64,000 nt of DNA from Bradyrhizobium diversitatis (GTDB taxonomy: Bacteria > Pseudomonadota > Alphaproteobacteria > Rhizobiales > Xanthobacteraceae): NCBI RefSeq assembly GCF_016031635.1, contig NZ_JACEGD010000025.1, forward strand, positions 31,386-95,385, read 5' to 3'. Positions 38,977 to 48,550 of the stretch are shown here, piece by piece; the stretch's first letter is position 1; each line of letters opens with the position of its first letter. The position numbers and the translations under genes are program-made. A model generated the notes under the pieces. It was not told the DNA's origin. It saw only the letters and a program-made list of their open reading frames with translations, and made no database searches.

Positions 38977-40254
38977 ATGACCGTACTCATCGCCGGCGGC
39001 GGCATCGGCGGGCTGACGCTTGCGCTCAGCCTGCACGGAATCGGCATTCCCGTGAAAGTGTTCGAGAGCGTTGCGGAACTGAAGCCGCTCGGCGTCGGCA
39101 TCAACGTGCTGCCGCATGCGGTGCGCGAGCTGATCGAGCTCGGCTTGATGGACAAGCTGAACGCCAGCGGTGTGCGGACGCGCGAGCTCGCCTATTTCTC
39201 CAAGCACGGCAAGCCGATCTGGAGCGAGCCCCGCGGACTGGAGGCCGGGTACAAATGGCCGCAATTCTCGATCCACCGTGGCACGCTACAGCAGCTCCTG
39301 CTCGACGCAGCGATCGAGCGGCTCGGCCGCGAGAACATCCTCACCAGCCACCATCTGACCGGCTGGACCGAGACGGCGGACGGCGTGCGCGCCGAATTCA
39401 TCGACAAGGCGACCGGCAAAGCCGCCGGGACCTACGACGGCGCGATTCTGATCGCCGCTGACGGCATCCATTCCGCCGTGCGCGAAAAGCTCTATCCGGG
39501 CGAAGGCCCGCCGATCTGGAACGGCCGCATTCTCTGGCGCGGCGTGACGCCCGCAAAAGCTTTCCTCAGCGGCCGCACCATGATCATGGCGGGACACGAG
39601 GTCCTGAAATTCGTCTGCTATCCGATCAGCAAGGCGCCGGATGCGGCGGGCAATTATCAGATCAACTGGGTCGCCGAGCGGCATATGCCCCCGACCTATC
39701 AGTGGCGGCGCGAGGACTATAACCGCACCGCGCGGCTGGAAGAGTTTTTGCCATGGTTCGAAAGCTGGACGTTCGACTGGCTCGACGTGCCCGGGTTGAT
39801 CAAGAATTGCCCGCACGCCTATGAATATCCGCTGGTCGACCGTGATCCGGTGTCGCAGTGGACCTTCGGCCGCGTCACGCTGATGGGCGATGCCGCGCAT
39901 CCGATGTACCCGATCGGCTCGAACGGCGCCTCGCAAGCGATCCTCGACGCCCGCGTCATCACCCGCGAGATTCTCGCGCATGGTCCGACGAGCGCCGCGC
40001 TGCTCGCCTATGAAGCCGAGCGGAGGCCCGCGACCACCGACCTCGTCCTGCTCAACCGCAAGAACGGCCCTGAGCAGGTGATGCAGCTCGTCGAGGAGCG
40101 CGCGCCGGATGGCTTTGAGGTCGTCACCGACGTCTTGTCCCAGCAGGAGCTGGAAGGCATCGCCGCGAACTACAAGCGCGTCGCGGGCTTTCAGGTCGAC
40201 GCGCTGAATGCGAAGCCGCCGATCGTGAGCAAGGACGCGCGGGCGAGTGCGTGA
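38977..40254 (+). CDS. FAD-dependent aromatic-type monooxygenase
   Basis: A 425-residue flavoprotein monooxygenase of the salicylate/PhzS-like hydroxylase group. The FAD-binding start is VLIAGGGIGGLTLALSL (GxGxxG); the middle has IAADGIHSAVR (DG motif) and the late GD motif is RVTLMGDAAHPMYPIGSNGASQAILDA. Oxygen and NAD(P)H are used to hydroxylate a small, often aromatic, substrate. A GGAGGGGG ribosome site precedes the ATG. Neighbours include two GSTs in the same region, which would suit detoxification, but the substrate is unknown. Confidence 0.9.
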   Translation: MTVLIAGGGIGGLTLALSLHGIGIPVKVFESVAELKPLGVGINVLPHAVRELIELGLMDKLNASGVRTRELAYFSKHGKPIWSEPRGLEAGYKWPQFSIHRGTLQQLLLDAAIERLGRENILTSHHLTGWTETADGVRAEFIDKATGKAAGTYDGAILIAADGIHSAVREKLYPGEGPPIWNGRILWRGVTPAKAFLSGRTMIMAGHEVLKFVCYPISKAPDAAGNYQINWVAERHMPPTYQWRREDYNRTARLEEFLPWFESWTFDWLDVPGLIKNCPHAYEYPLVDRDPVSQWTFGRVTLMGDAAHPMYPIGSNGASQAILDARVITREILAHGPTSAALLAYEAERRPATTDLVLLNRKNGPEQVMQLVEERAPDGFEVVTDVLSQQELEGIAANYKRVAGFQVDALNAKPPIVSKDARASA

Positions 40255-40265
40255 GCTTTCGCACG

Positions 40266-40436
40266 AGGCGAGATGCCCGTTGATGTGCCCTCGCCCCTTG
40301 CGTGAGAGGGCAGCGATGCCGGAAGACGCAGGCTCACTCGGGGTGAGGGGTATCTCTCCGCGAGTCCAACTCGCAGTTTAGACTCGCGGAGAGAACCCCC
40401 TCATCCGGCGCCACCTTCTCCCACAAGGGGAGAAGA
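40266..40436. repeat. long palindromic repeat, CCCTCTCCCCTTGTGGGAGAGGG family, copy 2
   Basis: A second copy of the repeat at 25936-26101, with CCCTCGCCCC... and GGGTGAGGGGT / CCCCCTCATCC pairings and an added hairpin CTCTCCGCGAGTC / GACTCGCGGAGAG in the centre. It lies between the convergent monooxygenase and thioesterase genes. Confidence 0.8.
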
Positions 40437-40454
40437 AAGGTGCGCAACGCTAAA

Positions 40455-40877
40455 CTATTTCCCCACCACCCTCGCCGCCTCCAGCAGCCGCTCGCTCGCG
40501 CTGGCCGTCGCCAGCAGCGTGCCGTCCTCCGCCATCAGCTTGGCTTCGACGAAGGCAATCGTCTTGCCGAGTTGCGTCACCTTGGCCTCGCCGATGATCG
40601 AGCCGGGCTTTGCGGGTGCCAAAAAATTCACGGTCATGCTGATGGTGGTGGTGTAGAGCCGGCCCTCGCTCATCACCAGCACCGCCGGGCCCATCGTGTC
40701 GTCGAGCATGGCCGAGAGCATGCCGCCCTGGATGAAACCCGCAGGGTTGCAGAACTCCGGCTTGCCTTCGAAACCGAGCTTGATCCAGCCCTCCTGCGGG
40801 CGAGCATCGAGCAGACGCCATCCCAGCAGTTCGGCACAGGGTGGCCTTCGGAAGTTGTCGAGCGCGGTCTTGACCAT
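40455..40877 (-). CDS. PaaI-type hotdog thioesterase
   Basis: A 140-residue hotdog-fold thioesterase of the PaaI/YbgC-like family, which hydrolyses acyl-CoA esters. The helical and catalytic region is EFCNPAGFIQGGMLSAMLDDTMGPAVLVM, with the Gln-Gly-Gly and Asp-Asp motifs. The C-terminal strands TTTISMTVNFLAPAK and GTLLATASASERLL complete the fold. ATG 40877 is the only sensible start. It is upstream of mutY on the same strand but separated by a repeat. Confidence 0.88.
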   Translation of the reverse strand: MVKTALDNFRRPPCAELLGWRLLDARPQEGWIKLGFEGKPEFCNPAGFIQGGMLSAMLDDTMGPAVLVMSEGRLYTTTISMTVNFLAPAKPGSIIGEAKVTQLGKTIAFVEAKLMAEDGTLLATASASERLLEAARVVGK

Positions 40878-40944
40878 GCGAGATCTCCTGTTGCCCGCTG
40901 GTAACGCAAGGCTGCTGACAGCCTGTTGTCAGCAGGATGGAGTC

Positions 40945-41049
40945 CTAAAGCGCGATGCGATTAGGATGAATCGTCATCGCGCTTTAGGTTGTTGTTTAAG
41001 CATGATCTTTTCGGAAAACCGCTGCACACTTTTCCGGATCATGCTTTAG
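40945..41049. repeat. double-hairpin repeat, copy 2
   Basis: Two tandem hairpins. The first pairs CTAAAGCGCGATG with CATCGCGCTTTAG (13 of 13). The second pairs AGCATGATC with GATCATGCT, around an inner CGGAAAA / TTTTCCG. Its last bases give the TAA stop of mutY on the minus strand. The shorter copy is at 23076-23159. Confidence 0.85.
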
Positions 41050-42167
41050 AGACCCAATCCATGCGCGATCACCTTGCGCATGACGTTGGGCAGCGCTTCG
41101 CCGGCCAGGGCTGCGATCGGCACCCAGCGCATGCCCTCGGGCGCGCGCGCGCGGGCTTCCACCTTCGCGGTGTAGACTACCAGCTCCAGCGGAAAATGCG
41201 TGAAGACGTGGGTGACGACGCCCACCTTGCGCTGCCAGCGCGACAGCCCCTTCAGCTCCGGCGCCTGCTGCTTCGCCGCCGTATCGTCCTGGCCGGCGAG
41301 CCAGTCCGAGCCCGGCACTTCCGTCATGCCGCCGAGCAGGCCCTTTTCGGGCCGCGAGCGGACCAGCAGCTCGTCGCCGCGCGTGACCACGAAAGCCGCC
41401 CCCCGCCGCAGCGTCCCGCTCTTCTTCGGCGCCTTGCGCGGAAAGGTCTCCTGCGTGCCCTGCGCACGCGCGATGCAATCCTCGCTCAGCGGGCACAGCG
41501 CACAGGCCGGCTTCTTCGGCGTGCAGATCGAGGCGCCGAGATCCATCAGCGCCTGCGCGCTGTCCCCCGCGCGAGACGTCTCGTCGCCGGCGCGAGAATC
41601 CGCCAGCAGCGTCGCCGCCAGTTGCTGGATCAGCGGCTTGGCCTGCGGCAGCTCCTCCTCGACCGCGAACAGGCGCGACACCACCCGCTCGATATTGCCG
41701 TCGACCGGCATGGTGCGACGGTCGAACGCGATCGCGGCGATCGCCGCCGCCGTGTAGGGCCCGATCCCCGGCAGCGCGCGCAAGCCCTCCTCCGTATCGG
41801 GAAAGACGCCGTCATGCTCGCGCGTCACTGCGACCGCGCAAGCATGGAGGTTTCGCGCGCGCGAGTAATAGCCGAGCCCCGCCCACATCCGCAGCACGTC
41901 GTCCTGCGAGGCCCGGCCCAGCGCCGTGACATCCGGCCAGCGCGCGACGAATTTCTCGAAGTAAGGCCCGACCGCCTTCACCGTGGTCTGCTGGAGCATG
42001 ATCTCCGACAGCCAGACGCGATAGGGGTCCGATGTCTCACCAGGAGCCGCGCGCCAGGGCAGGCGGCGACGGTGGCGGTCGTACCAAGACAGCAGGAGCG
42101 TTGGGCGCGATGATGGTGTCGACGGCGCGGGTTCCGGCCTGGCCTTGCGGGCAGATCTGGGGCTCAT
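41046..42167 (-). CDS. mutY: A/G-specific adenine glycosylase
   Basis: MutY removes adenine opposite 8-oxoguanine. The 373-residue protein has the helix-hairpin-helix and catalytic region LPGIGPYTAAAIAAIAFDRRTMPVDGNIERVVSRL, the [4Fe-4S] motif CTPKKPACALCPLSEDC (CX6CX2CX5C), and a C-terminal NUDIX-like domain that recognises 8-oxoG (RRGAAFVVTRGDELLVRSRPEKGLLGGMTEVPG). ATG 42167 is preferred over the in-frame GTG at 42173. It is divergent from the DciA-like gene. The stop codon lies within a repeat. Confidence 0.96.
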   Translation of the reverse strand: MSPRSARKARPEPAPSTPSSRPTLLLSWYDRHRRRLPWRAAPGETSDPYRVWLSEIMLQQTTVKAVGPYFEKFVARWPDVTALGRASQDDVLRMWAGLGYYSRARNLHACAVAVTREHDGVFPDTEEGLRALPGIGPYTAAAIAAIAFDRRTMPVDGNIERVVSRLFAVEEELPQAKPLIQQLAATLLADSRAGDETSRAGDSAQALMDLGASICTPKKPACALCPLSEDCIARAQGTQETFPRKAPKKSGTLRRGAAFVVTRGDELLVRSRPEKGLLGGMTEVPGSDWLAGQDDTAAKQQAPELKGLSRWQRKVGVVTHVFTHFPLELVVYTAKVEARARAPEGMRWVPIAALAGEALPNVMRKVIAHGLGL

Positions 42168-42202
42168 GTCCACACTCTAACGAGGTCACGGCGATCTCTC
42201 CA

Positions 42203-42285
42203 CGTCATGCCCGCGCTCGTCGCGGGCATCCACGTCTTTCTTCGCGCGGGATCGTGGATGGCCGGGACAAAGCCCGGCCATGACG
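42203..42285. repeat. palindromic repeat, GTCATGCCCGGGCTTG family, copy 2
   Basis: A hairpin with ends CGTCATGCCCGCGC and GCCCGGCCATGACG in the divergent gap between mutY and the DciA-like gene. It resembles 12956-13018. The plus-strand gene starts only 46 bases downstream, so its promoter must overlap or be inside the repeat. Confidence 0.75.
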
Positions 42286-42330
42286 GCGCGACGGGTATGT
42301 GGCTCCCTTTCGGAAGTGCTATAATGGCCC

Positions 42331-42822
42331 ATGTCCAAATTCCCTCCCAAGCCCGGCCCCATCAGCGCCAAGCCGCTCGGCATCCTGCTCGACGACGTCT
42401 TTGCCGAGGCCTATGCCAAGCAGGGTTTTGCCGCGCGCGAACTGGTGACGCGGTGGGCGCAGATCGCGGGACCGGAGATCGCGGCCCATGCCGAGCCGCT
42501 CAAGATGCAATGGCCACGCCCGGTGGAGGGCCAGCCGCAGGAGCCGGCGACCCTGGTGCTGCGGGTCGAAGGACCGATGGCGCTGGAGATCCAGCACTCC
42601 GCCGATGTCATCCTGGAGCGGGTCAACCGCTTCTTCGGCTGGAACGCGGTCGGCAAGCTCGCCTTCCGCCAGGCTCCTCTGTCGCGCGCCCAGCGCCGGG
42701 TGCGGCCCGGCCCACCCGACCCCAAGAGCGTCGCCAAGGTGGCGGAGGGCCTGGGTGGCATTGAGGATGACGAGCTCAAGTCGGCGCTGGCCCGGCTGGG
42801 GGCCGCCATCAAGCGAAATTGA
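42331..42822 (+). CDS. DUF721 (DciA-like) protein
   Basis: A 163-residue DUF721 protein. The family includes DciA, the loader of the replicative helicase in bacteria that lack DnaC. The domain is in the N-terminal and central part (LVTRWAQIAGPEIAAHAEPLKMQW, ADVILERVNRFFG), followed by a basic Pro-rich tail. The DciA-DsbA-SMC order matches other Rhizobiales. Alphaproteobacterial members are short and diverged, so a direct DciA role is inferred from family membership only. Confidence 0.8.
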   Translation: MSKFPPKPGPISAKPLGILLDDVFAEAYAKQGFAARELVTRWAQIAGPEIAAHAEPLKMQWPRPVEGQPQEPATLVLRVEGPMALEIQHSADVILERVNRFFGWNAVGKLAFRQAPLSRAQRRVRPGPPDPKSVAKVAEGLGGIEDDELKSALARLGAAIKRN

Positions 42823-42949
42823 GCCTCATTCCGCGGCCAAACTGGACCCCTCCGTGCGGCCCGCCATTGCCTCAATCGACGTTTCAAGCTAGCGACAGGC
42901 CGTCCGGGCGGGAACCTCGGACGAACCTTGCCAATCCCGGGAGCCGACC

Positions 42950-43621
42950 TTGATCATCACCCGCCGCGCCTTCACCACGATGCTGTCGCTGACCGGGCTT
43001 GCCGCGCTCACCGGGCTCCCGCCGCTGCGGTTCGTCTCGGAAGCCATGATCCCTGAAGCCATGGCGCAGTCGGCCGCCGATGTGGCCAAGCCCGTGTCCC
43101 TGCCCGACATGGCGCTCGGGCCGAACGATGCCGCCGTCACCATCACCGAATACGCCTCGATGACCTGCCCGCACTGCGCCGCCTTCAACGAGCAGGTGTT
43201 CCCGAAGATCAAGAAGGAATACATCGACACAGGCAAGGTGCGTTACATCTTCCGCGAGTTCCCGCTCGACATCAAAGCCGCCGCCGGATCGATGCTGTCG
43301 CGCTGCATCGCCAATGGCGATGCGCCGAAATACTTCGCCGTCACCGACATGCTGTTCCGCCAGCAGAACGACTGGGTGTTGAAGAACACCACGGAGACCT
43401 TGACGCGGATCGGCAAGCAGGCCGGCCTCACCCAGCAGCAGGTCGAGGCCTGCCTGAAGGACCAGGCGCTGCTCGACAAGATCGCTGCCGACCAGAAATA
43501 TGCCAGCGACGTGCTGAAGGTCGATTCGACGCCGACCTTCTTCATCAACGGCGAGAAGATCAAGGGCGAGGCCTCGTTCGAGGAATTCGCCAAGAAGATC
43601 AATCCGCTGCTCAAGAGCTGA
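42950..43621 (+). CDS. DsbA-family thiol oxidoreductase, TTG start
   Basis: A periplasmic thioredoxin-fold protein of 223 residues. Residues 1-40 are a signal peptide with a twin-arginine-like start (MIITRRAFTTMLSLTGLAALTG), ending near AMAQSA. The redox motif is TEYASMTCPHCAAF (CPHC), the DsbA type; the cis-Pro loop is VDSTPTFFINGEKIKG. The start is a TTG with GGGAG seven bases upstream. It probably acts as a periplasmic disulfide oxidoreductase of the BdbD/DsbA_4 group. It follows the DciA-like gene by 127 bases and precedes smc by 217. Confidence 0.92.
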   Translation: MIITRRAFTTMLSLTGLAALTGLPPLRFVSEAMIPEAMAQSAADVAKPVSLPDMALGPNDAAVTITEYASMTCPHCAAFNEQVFPKIKKEYIDTGKVRYIFREFPLDIKAAAGSMLSRCIANGDAPKYFAVTDMLFRQQNDWVLKNTTETLTRIGKQAGLTQQQVEACLKDQALLDKIAADQKYASDVLKVDSTPTFFINGEKIKGEASFEEFAKKINPLLKS

Positions 43622-43838
43622 TTCGCACGCGACAATCCTGATTCGCGCATCTCAAGCCGCATTCTTCCCGACATAAATCCCTTGGGAAAAGCGGCTTTCG
43701 CTGGTTGCCCTCGCGGCGCACCGCGGCCATTGTCCAGCCGCATGAGCCGCCTCGCGCGACTCACCCAGACAGCGACATTGCCTTCCATGGTATTGTCCCG
43801 GCAGGGAGATTCGCGCCTGCCAACAGAGATGCGTGTTT

Positions 43839-46800
43839 ATGAAAATCACCCGCCTGCGCCTTCACGGCTTCAAGTCCTTCGTTGAGCCCACGGACTTCGT
43901 CATCGAGCCCGGCCTGACCGGCGTGGTCGGTCCCAACGGTTGCGGCAAGTCGAATCTCGTCGAAGCACTGCGCTGGGCGATGGGCGAGACCTCGTACAAA
44001 TCGCTGCGCGCCGCCGACATGGACGCGGTGATCTTCGCCGGCTCCGGCAACCGTCCTGCGCGCAACCACGCCGAAGTGACGATGACGATCGACAATGCCG
44101 ATCGCACCGCGCCGGCGGCGATGAACGACAGCCAGCTTCTGGAAGTCTCCCGCCGCATCGAGCGAGAGGCCGGCTCGGTCTATCGCATCAACGGCCGCGA
44201 CGTGCGCGCCCGCGACGTACAGATCCTGTTCGCGGACGCCGCCACCGGCGCGCGCTCGCCGGCGCTCGTCCACCAGGGCAAGATCGGCGAGATCATCCAG
44301 GCCAAGCCGGAACAGCGCCGCCGCGTGCTGGAAGACGCCGCCGGCGTCGCCGGCCTGCACGCCCGCCGTCACGAGGCCGAGCTGCGGCTGAAGGCGGCCG
44401 AAACCAACCTTACCCGCGTCGAGGACGTGATCGGCCAGCTCTCGGGCCAGATGGAAGGCCTGAAGAAGCAGGCCCGCCAGGCGGTGCGCTATCGCGAGGT
44501 CGCAGCCAAAGTCCGCAAGGCCGAAGCCACGCTGTACCATCTGCGCTGGATCGGCGCGCATGCCGACGTCAATGAGTCCGGGCAGACCCACGATCTCGCG
44601 GTGCGCGAAATGGCCGAGCGCACCCAGCACCAGGCCGAAGCCGCCCGCATCCAGGCCATCCGCGCCGCCGAGATGCCGGCGCTGCGCGATGCCGAGGCGC
44701 GCGCCGCGGCCGGCCTGCAGCGCCTGACCAATGCCCGCGAGCTGCTCGATCGCGAGGAAGAGCGCGCCAAGGAGCGCGTCGCCGAGCTCGAGCGGCGCCT
44801 CGCCCAGTTCGAAGGCGACATCTCCCGCGCCCAGCAGCAGACCATGGACGCCGACGTCGCACTGCAGCGGCTCGACGCAGAAGACGCCGAGCTGAAGGAA
44901 GAGATCAAGTCGCGCGTCGAGAAGCGCTCCGGCGTCGACGAACGCGTCGCCGAAGCCGAGGCGGTGCTGACCGAAACCGAGCGGAAGTTCGCCGAGCTCA
45001 CCACCGCGCTCGCCGACCTCACCGCCAAGCGCAACCAGCTCGAGGCCAACGTCCGCACCCATCGCGACAAGCTCGCCCGGCTCGACCAGGAGATCGCCAA
45101 CGTCGCCGCGGAAGAGCAGAAGCTTGCCGCCGAGACCGGTGGCTTCGGCGATCTCGACGAGCTGACCGCGCTGGTCGAGACCGCGGAGCAGACGCTGGCT
45201 GCGTCCGAAGCTGCGGCGCAGGCGAGCGAGGCTGCGCACGTGGCCGCGCGCCAGACGCTGGAATCCTCCCGCTCGCCGCTGGTCGAGGCCGACAAGCGCG
45301 TGCAGCGGCTCGAGACCGAGGCGCGCACGATCTCCAAGATCGTCAATGGCGAGACCAAGAATCTGTGGCCGCCGATCATCGACGGCATCAACGTCGACAA
45401 GGGCTTTGAAAAGGCGATCGGCGCCGCGCTCGGCGACGATCTCGACGCCCCGATCGACCCGTCGGCGCCGATGCGCTGGACCAATGTCGGACACACCGAA
45501 GGCGACCCGGCGCTGCCCGAAGGCGTCGTGCCCCTCGCCAATCACGTGCAGGCGCCGGCCGAGCTGGCGCGCCGCCTGGCGCAGATCGGCGTGGTGCCGC
45601 GCGAGCGCGGCGCGGAGCTGGTCTCCCAGCTCAAGACCGGCCAGCGGCTGGTCTCGCCCGAGGGCGACGTCTGGCGCTGGGACGGCTTTGTCGCCGCGGC
45701 TCACGCCCCGACCGGTGCCGCACGCCGCCTTGCCGAGCGCGCCCGCCTCGTCGACATCGAGAACGAGCTGGAGCAGGCCCGCATCGACGCGCAGATCAAG
45801 CGCCAGGCGCTGGAGAACGCCGAGTCCGAGCTGCAGATGGCGGCGAGCACCGAGGGCGCCAGCCGCGAAGCCTGGCGTGCCGCGCAGCGCGAGCTGAACG
45901 TCGCGCGCGAGCGCCACGCCAATGCCGAGCGCGAGATCAGCCGCCACGCCGCGCGCAAGGCCACGCTGTCGGAAGCGCACAGCCGCCTCGCCGCCGACCG
46001 CGCCGAGGCCGAGGCCGCCTACGAATATGCCGCAGCCGGCATCTCCGAGCTGCCGTCGAGCGAGGACACCGAAACGCGTCTCGCCGCCGTCCGCAGCGAC
46101 ATCGAAGGTCATCGCCGCATGGCCGCCCAGGTCCGCGCCGAGGCGCAGGCGCTGGCACGCGAGGCCGAGCTCGCCGACCGCCGCGTGCAGGCGATCCTCG
46201 CCGAACGCACCGAGTGGCAGAACCGCAAGGAGAGCGCGGCCTCCCACATCGACACCATCCAGGCCCGCATCGCCGAGCTCACGATCGAGCGCAGCGAGCT
46301 CGAAAACGCGCCGGCCGTATTCGCGGAGAAGCGCAGCGCGCTGATCACCGAGATCGAGTACGCCGAGAACGACCGCCGCATGGCTGCCGACGCGCTCGCT
46401 ACCGCGGAAAGCGCGATGGCGGAGACTGATCGCGTCGCCAAGCTGACGCTCGAGGCACTGTCGAGCTCCCGCGAGGCCACCGCCCGCGCCGAGGAGCGCA
46501 TGGAAGGCGCGCGGCGCCGGCTGGAGGACATCGAGCGCGAGATCCGCGACATGCTCGAGGTCGAGCCGCAGGCCGTCGCCGGCCTTGCCGAGATCGAGCC
46601 GGGCGCCGAGCTGCCGCCGCTGCACGAGATCGAGGAAGACCTCGAGAAGATGCGCCGCGACCGCGAGCGCCTCGGCGCCGTGAATCTGCGCGCCGAGGAA
46701 GAGCTGCGCGAGGTCGAGACCCAGCACACCGGCCTCGTCACCGAGCGGGACGACCTCGTCGAAGCCATCAAGCGGCTGCGCCAGGGCATCCAGAGCCTCA

Positions 46801-47303
46801 ACAAGGAGGCCCGCGAGCGGCTCCTGACCTCGTTCGAGGTCGTCAACAACCACTTCAAGCGCCTGTTCGTCGAGCTGTTCGGCGGCGGCGAGGCCGCGCT
46901 GCATCTGATCGAGAGCGACGACCCTTTGGAGGCCGGCCTCGAAATCATCGCCAAGCCGCCGGGCAAGAAGCCGCAGACGCTGTCGCTGCTCTCGGGCGGC
47001 GAGCAGGCGCTGACCGCAATGGCGCTGATCTTCGCGGTGTTCCTCACCAACCCCTCGCCGATCTGCGTGCTGGACGAAGTCGACGCGCCGCTCGACGACC
47101 ACAACGTCGAACGGTACTGCAACCTGCTGCACGAGATGACCAGCTCGACCGACACGCGCTTCATCATCATCACGCACAACCCGATCACCATGGCGCGGAT
47201 GAACCGCCTGTTCGGCGTCACCATGGCCGAGCGCGGCGTCTCGCAGCTGGTGTCGGTGAGCCTGCAAGAGGCGGTGGACATCCTCGACCAGAACGTGGCG
47301 TGA
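43839..47303 (+). CDS. smc: chromosome segregation protein SMC
   Basis: SMC compacts and separates chromosomes with ScpA and ScpB. The 1154-residue product has an N-terminal Walker A (GPNGCGKSNLVEALRW), two long Ala, Glu, Arg-rich coiled coils, a hinge region around residues 500-650 and a C-terminal head with the ABC signature LSLLSGGEQALTAMALIFAVF and Walker B (PICVLDEVDAPLDDHNVERY). ATG 43839 begins MKITRLRLHGFKSF; a GTG six bases upstream is in frame. No scpA or scpB is in the window. The reverse strand also shows a very long open frame, which is a base-composition effect. Confidence 0.97.
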   Translation: MKITRLRLHGFKSFVEPTDFVIEPGLTGVVGPNGCGKSNLVEALRWAMGETSYKSLRAADMDAVIFAGSGNRPARNHAEVTMTIDNADRTAPAAMNDSQLLEVSRRIEREAGSVYRINGRDVRARDVQILFADAATGARSPALVHQGKIGEIIQAKPEQRRRVLEDAAGVAGLHARRHEAELRLKAAETNLTRVEDVIGQLSGQMEGLKKQARQAVRYREVAAKVRKAEATLYHLRWIGAHADVNESGQTHDLAVREMAERTQHQAEAARIQAIRAAEMPALRDAEARAAAGLQRLTNARELLDREEERAKERVAELERRLAQFEGDISRAQQQTMDADVALQRLDAEDAELKEEIKSRVEKRSGVDERVAEAEAVLTETERKFAELTTALADLTAKRNQLEANVRTHRDKLARLDQEIANVAAEEQKLAAETGGFGDLDELTALVETAEQTLAASEAAAQASEAAHVAARQTLESSRSPLVEADKRVQRLETEARTISKIVNGETKNLWPPIIDGINVDKGFEKAIGAALGDDLDAPIDPSAPMRWTNVGHTEGDPALPEGVVPLANHVQAPAELARRLAQIGVVPRERGAELVSQLKTGQRLVSPEGDVWRWDGFVAAAHAPTGAARRLAERARLVDIENELEQARIDAQIKRQALENAESELQMAASTEGASREAWRAAQRELNVARERHANAEREISRHAARKATLSEAHSRLAADRAEAEAAYEYAAAGISELPSSEDTETRLAAVRSDIEGHRRMAAQVRAEAQALAREAELADRRVQAILAERTEWQNRKESAASHIDTIQARIAELTIERSELENAPAVFAEKRSALITEIEYAENDRRMAADALATAESAMAETDRVAKLTLEALSSSREATARAEERMEGARRRLEDIEREIRDMLEVEPQAVAGLAEIEPGAELPPLHEIEEDLEKMRRDRERLGAVNLRAEEELREVETQHTGLVTERDDLVEAIKRLRQGIQSLNKEARERLLTSFEVVNNHFKRLFVELFGGGEAALHLIESDDPLEAGLEIIAKPPGKKPQTLSLLSGGEQALTAMALIFAVFLTNPSPICVLDEVDAPLDDHNVERYCNLLHEMTSSTDTRFIIITHNPITMARMNRLFGVTMAERGVSQLVSVSLQEAVDILDQNVA

Positions 47304-47328
47304 GTCCGCAGTCGCGCCACACCCATTG

Positions 47329-47427
47329 CGTCATCATCCGCGAAGGCGGATGATCCAGTACGCCGCGGCTTCTCGGTTGACGGCACTGTCTCGGAGTACT
47401 GGATGCCCCGCCTTCGCGGGGCATGAC
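47329..47427. repeat. palindromic repeat, GTCATCATCCGCGAAGGCGG family
   Basis: Ends are CGTCATCATCCGCGAAGG and CCTTCGCGGGGCATGAC, with inner TCCAGTAC / GTACTGGA. It occupies the gap between smc and the Rsm22-like gene and stops five bases before that gene's start codon. Confidence 0.8.
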
Positions 47428-47432
47428 TGCGG

Positions 47433-48413
47433 ATGATGATAGCCCCCACCCTTCCCGCCGAATTGAAAGCCGCCCTCGACGGCAAGCTGCAGGGCTTCTC
47501 CCGCACCGACGCGGCCCAGCGCTCCCAAAAGATCTCGACCGCCTATCGCGCCGGCGGCACTTCCAGCACGATCAAGTCGGAGGCCGATGCGCTCGCTTAT
47601 GCGCTGGCGCGCATGCCCGCGACCTACGCGGCGGTGGCGGCCAGCCTCAATGCGCTCACCGAAATCGTGCCTGATCTCGCCCCGGAAACGCTGCTCGACG
47701 TCGGCGCAGGCCCGGGCACCGCGAGCTGGGCGGCCGCCGAAGCCTTTCCGTCGCTGCAAGACTTTACCCTGCTCGACGCCAACGCCACGCTGAGCCGACT
47801 TGCGCTCGAACTCGCGCGCGACAGCACGCGCCTCGCGGAGTGCCGCTATCTGCCGGGTGATGCCGGCGGCACTCTCGCTGAAGTCTCGCAAGCGGATCTG
47901 GTCATCGCCAGCTACGTTATCAATGAGCTCGGCGAGGCCGATCAGCGCAAGCTCGCGGAAGCCATGTGGGCGAAGGCGCGCCACGCACTGGTCGTGATCG
48001 AGCCCGGCACGCCCGCCGACTATGCCCGCATTCTCGCACTGCGCCAGCAGCTGATCGCGGCAGGCGCCTACGTCGCCGCGCCCTGCCCGCACGAAAGGTC
48101 GTGCCCGCTCATCGCGCCCGACTGGTGCCATTTCAGCCAGCGCCTGCCTCGCTCGCAGGCGCACCGCCAGATCAAGGGTGCCGAGGTGCCGTTCGAGGAC
48201 GAGCGCTTCATCTACGTCGCCTTGACCCGCACACCGCCCGCAACGCGCGCGGCGCGCGTGCTGGCCCCGCCGGATGTCGGCAAGGCCGAGATCACGGCAA
48301 AGCTCTGCAGCCAGGACGGCGTTGAACTTGCAAAGGTGGCCCGCCGCGATAAGACCGCCTATGCACGTGCCCGGCGCTGGCGCTGGGGCGATGCCGTCGT
48401 TGCCGAAAGTTAA
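47433..48413 (+). CDS. Rsm22-family rRNA methyltransferase-like protein
   Basis: A 326-residue SAM-dependent methyltransferase-like protein of the mitochondrial Rsm22 family. The SAM loop is TLLDVGAGPGTASWAAAEAF; the strand 4 region is LVIASYVINELGE. The C-terminal part has CPHERSCPLIAPDWCHFSQRLPR with four Cys and a His, which in Rsm22 is a metal or iron-sulfur site. Mitochondrial Rsm22 helps assemble the small ribosomal subunit. No ribosome-binding site is visible because a repeat ends just upstream. Catalytic activity is not certain. Confidence 0.85.
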   Translation: MMIAPTLPAELKAALDGKLQGFSRTDAAQRSQKISTAYRAGGTSSTIKSEADALAYALARMPATYAAVAASLNALTEIVPDLAPETLLDVGAGPGTASWAAAEAFPSLQDFTLLDANATLSRLALELARDSTRLAECRYLPGDAGGTLAEVSQADLVIASYVINELGEADQRKLAEAMWAKARHALVVIEPGTPADYARILALRQQLIAAGAYVAAPCPHERSCPLIAPDWCHFSQRLPRSQAHRQIKGAEVPFEDERFIYVALTRTPPATRAARVLAPPDVGKAEITAKLCSQDGVELAKVARRDKTAYARARRWRWGDAVVAES

Positions 48414-48550
48414 CCCTGTTCAGGGCTTTCGCCTTGAACTCGGATGGCTTCCGATTCGACCAAGTCTAACCTCCCTCTGCATCGGGCTCTCATCCTGCGC
48501 CAATCTGGTCTACCCTGGCGCCCGCCTTCTTCCCTCTTCAGGAGTTCTCC

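Noticed and set aside
43761..47267. 1168-residue open frame on the strand opposite smc
   Set aside because: It mirrors the smc codons, has highly repetitive Leu, Gly, Val and Asp content, and shows no family motif; it is a high-GC artifact.
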